A DNA stretch of 64,000 nucleotides from Nyssa sinensis (lineage: Eukaryota > Streptophyta > Magnoliopsida > Cornales > Nyssaceae), in the NCBI GenBank assembly GCA_008638375.1, contig CM018048.1, forward strand, positions 50,437,675 through 50,501,674, given 5' to 3'. The stretch's first letter is position 1. Every line of letters starts with the position of its first letter. The position numbers and the translations under genes were made by a program. The notes beneath the pieces were generated by a model, which searched no databases, was not told where the DNA came from, and saw nothing but the letters and a program-made list of their open reading frames with translations. This document shows positions 62,697 to 64,000 of this stretch, in pieces.

Positions 62697-63726
62697 AAAT
62701 GGTCTCCAAAATCGCTAAGCAGATCTTGCCTCCACAAAATAAAAGAACAGATCCAGTTCCAACTTCCAAGCGCGGTCCGTTCCTAGTTCTGTTTTACCTT
62801 TTATTTTGGGTTAATCCAACTGTTTCTCTCTCCCGCACAGTCAAGTTGTCTGTTTATGTCTCTAATGACATGTTCTTGGCAAAGCACTTGATTTTGACCA
62901 TATAAAGTTTGCGTTAATCATGTGTCACTCAACATATATAATGATGAGTCTGCCTTTTGCCTTCGCATGTCTGACCATTCTCACCAATATTAACTATTTG
63001 GAGTTTTGGAAATTCTGAAATAACTGTAAGAGAGGATGATGGCCTTGTCATCCCTGGATAGTGACCTGTGGCATTTTGCTGTTATAGGTAATGGAGCATG
63101 CCATGATTCCTCAAAAACTATTTGAAGGGGAGACGTAATGCTAAGACTTTTTTTTTTGGCTTCTTTTTTTTCCCCGATGTCCATTATTTGTGATTCAGAG
63201 ATGCATGTGATTTTATTTCGTCTTCGATATTCTCATTAAAAACTTTTAAAAAAATATTCCACATTTTTGTACACTTAAATTAGACTAATAAGACTTATAT
63301 GATGTGTATGCATTTTGAGCATGATAGTATTAGTTTCAGCTGTAGTTATATTATATATTATTGGATAATTTTAGGTAATTATTTGCAACTGTTCTAAATT
63401 GAAATGTATTTGTAAATTAAGGAACTTGATTTTTAATTTGGAATTATATAAAGTTTTAATTTGAAGAAACTCGTATCATATTACAAAAGTGTAAAAATAT
63501 GATTAACAAAAAAATAATAATCCCTATTCAGCACATGGTTTGGGTTGGGCTTCAGTTTGAGGTACCCGAGCCGTAAAATTGCAAATTGGCCCATGCCAAG
63601 CTTATGAAGCGCATTTCCTACCAAAAATTATAAACTCAATGTAACGTAGCTTTATGTCAATTATTTGTGATCCCACCAAATAATATAAATATTGCAATCA
63701 TTTAAGAAATATGGAGTGTAAGCGTA
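62697..63726 (+). other. Transaldolase 3' UTR and downstream DNA
   Basis: AATAAA at 62738-62743 lies 42 bp after the stop; the real poly(A) site may be further down. No further gene is recognised to 63726. The frame at 62675-62905 overlaps the end of the last exon in another frame and is not real. Confidence 0.45.
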
Positions 63727-64000
63727 AGCCTGTCAACGGGTCTGGACCTGGCCCGACCCAGACTTACGCCCGTTTAATTATATTTATACCCTTTAATTGG
63801 ACTCACGGGCATGGATCCGATCCAAACCCATTGGACTTGGTTTAGACCCACTCCTTTAAATCAATAATTTTTTTTTTAAATCATCTTATTTTGTTTCATC
63901 TCATGTAATTTTTTTTTATGGCTGTGAATTTGACTTTTAAGGTTAGGACAAAAAGCATATTCTTTGTTATTTTGCATCGGTTGTAGCAGGAAATTTTTTT
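63727..64000. mobile_element. Edge of a repeat with gggtctgg/cccgacc words
   Basis: From aagcctgtcaacgggtctgg onward, the sequence has dense cgggtctggacctggcccgaccc, acgcccg and acgggcatgg(atcc) words, similar in style to the subterminal parts of the element at 28421-29489. It is cut by the window end, so its type cannot be fixed. Confidence 0.4.

Overview
This is a nuclear window from a flowering plant, most likely a eudicot. It is AT-rich, its genes are split by GT-AG introns, and it carries many plant transposable-element relics (TRIM, LINE, copia, SINE, MITE) and long (TA)n microsatellites. I cannot name the species. Four protein genes can be rebuilt exon by exon, all on the + strand, together with one decayed gene on the - strand.

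Layout: (1) 1-2110 holds a TRIM-type LTR array and a GA/GT-rich tandem repeat. (2) 3899-19184 is a complete 8-exon gene for plastid beta-ketoacyl-ACP synthase III (KAS III, 404 aa). Its introns are swollen by two LINE 3' ends, a SINE, a MITE and a copia relic. (3) 19480-20238 (-) is a broken GT47 xyloglucan-galactosyltransferase-like pseudogene just beyond the KAS III 3' end. (4) 21130-22020 is a repeat carrying a snRNA-type promoter signature. (5) 23497-24426 is a two-exon DOG1-domain gene, probably INP1 (pollen aperture factor). (6) 24427-44050 is about 20 kb without a recognisable gene: AT-rich DNA, an hAT-like element, a tandem duplication and an isolated GC-rich island. (7) 44056-50070 is a trehalose-6-phosphate phosphatase gene with a G-box-rich promoter, a long leader with a 24-codon uORF, and 11 coding exons (385 aa). 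(8) 52176-62696 is a 13-exon plastid transaldolase gene (396 aa) whose intron 8 holds an antisense 5'-truncated LINE with a 12-bp target-site duplication. (9) 62697-64000 is 3' flank and the start of another repeat.

The genes do not form one pathway. KAS III starts fatty-acid synthesis in plastids, transaldolase belongs to the pentose-phosphate pathway, TPP makes trehalose from T6P, and INP1 acts in pollen wall patterning. The TPP-INP1 neighbourhood recalls an adjacent pair in Arabidopsis (from memory: TPPG next to INP1), although here the two are about 20 kb apart.

Most worth checking are an in-frame 84-nt optional exon (or alternative start) in KAS III, the TPP uORF, LTR units with a Pol III-spaced USE/TATA pair, and the repeat with a Pol II-spaced USE/TATA pair. 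All exon joins were worked out by hand from frame, splice consensus and remembered family sequence. No transcript or database evidence was available.
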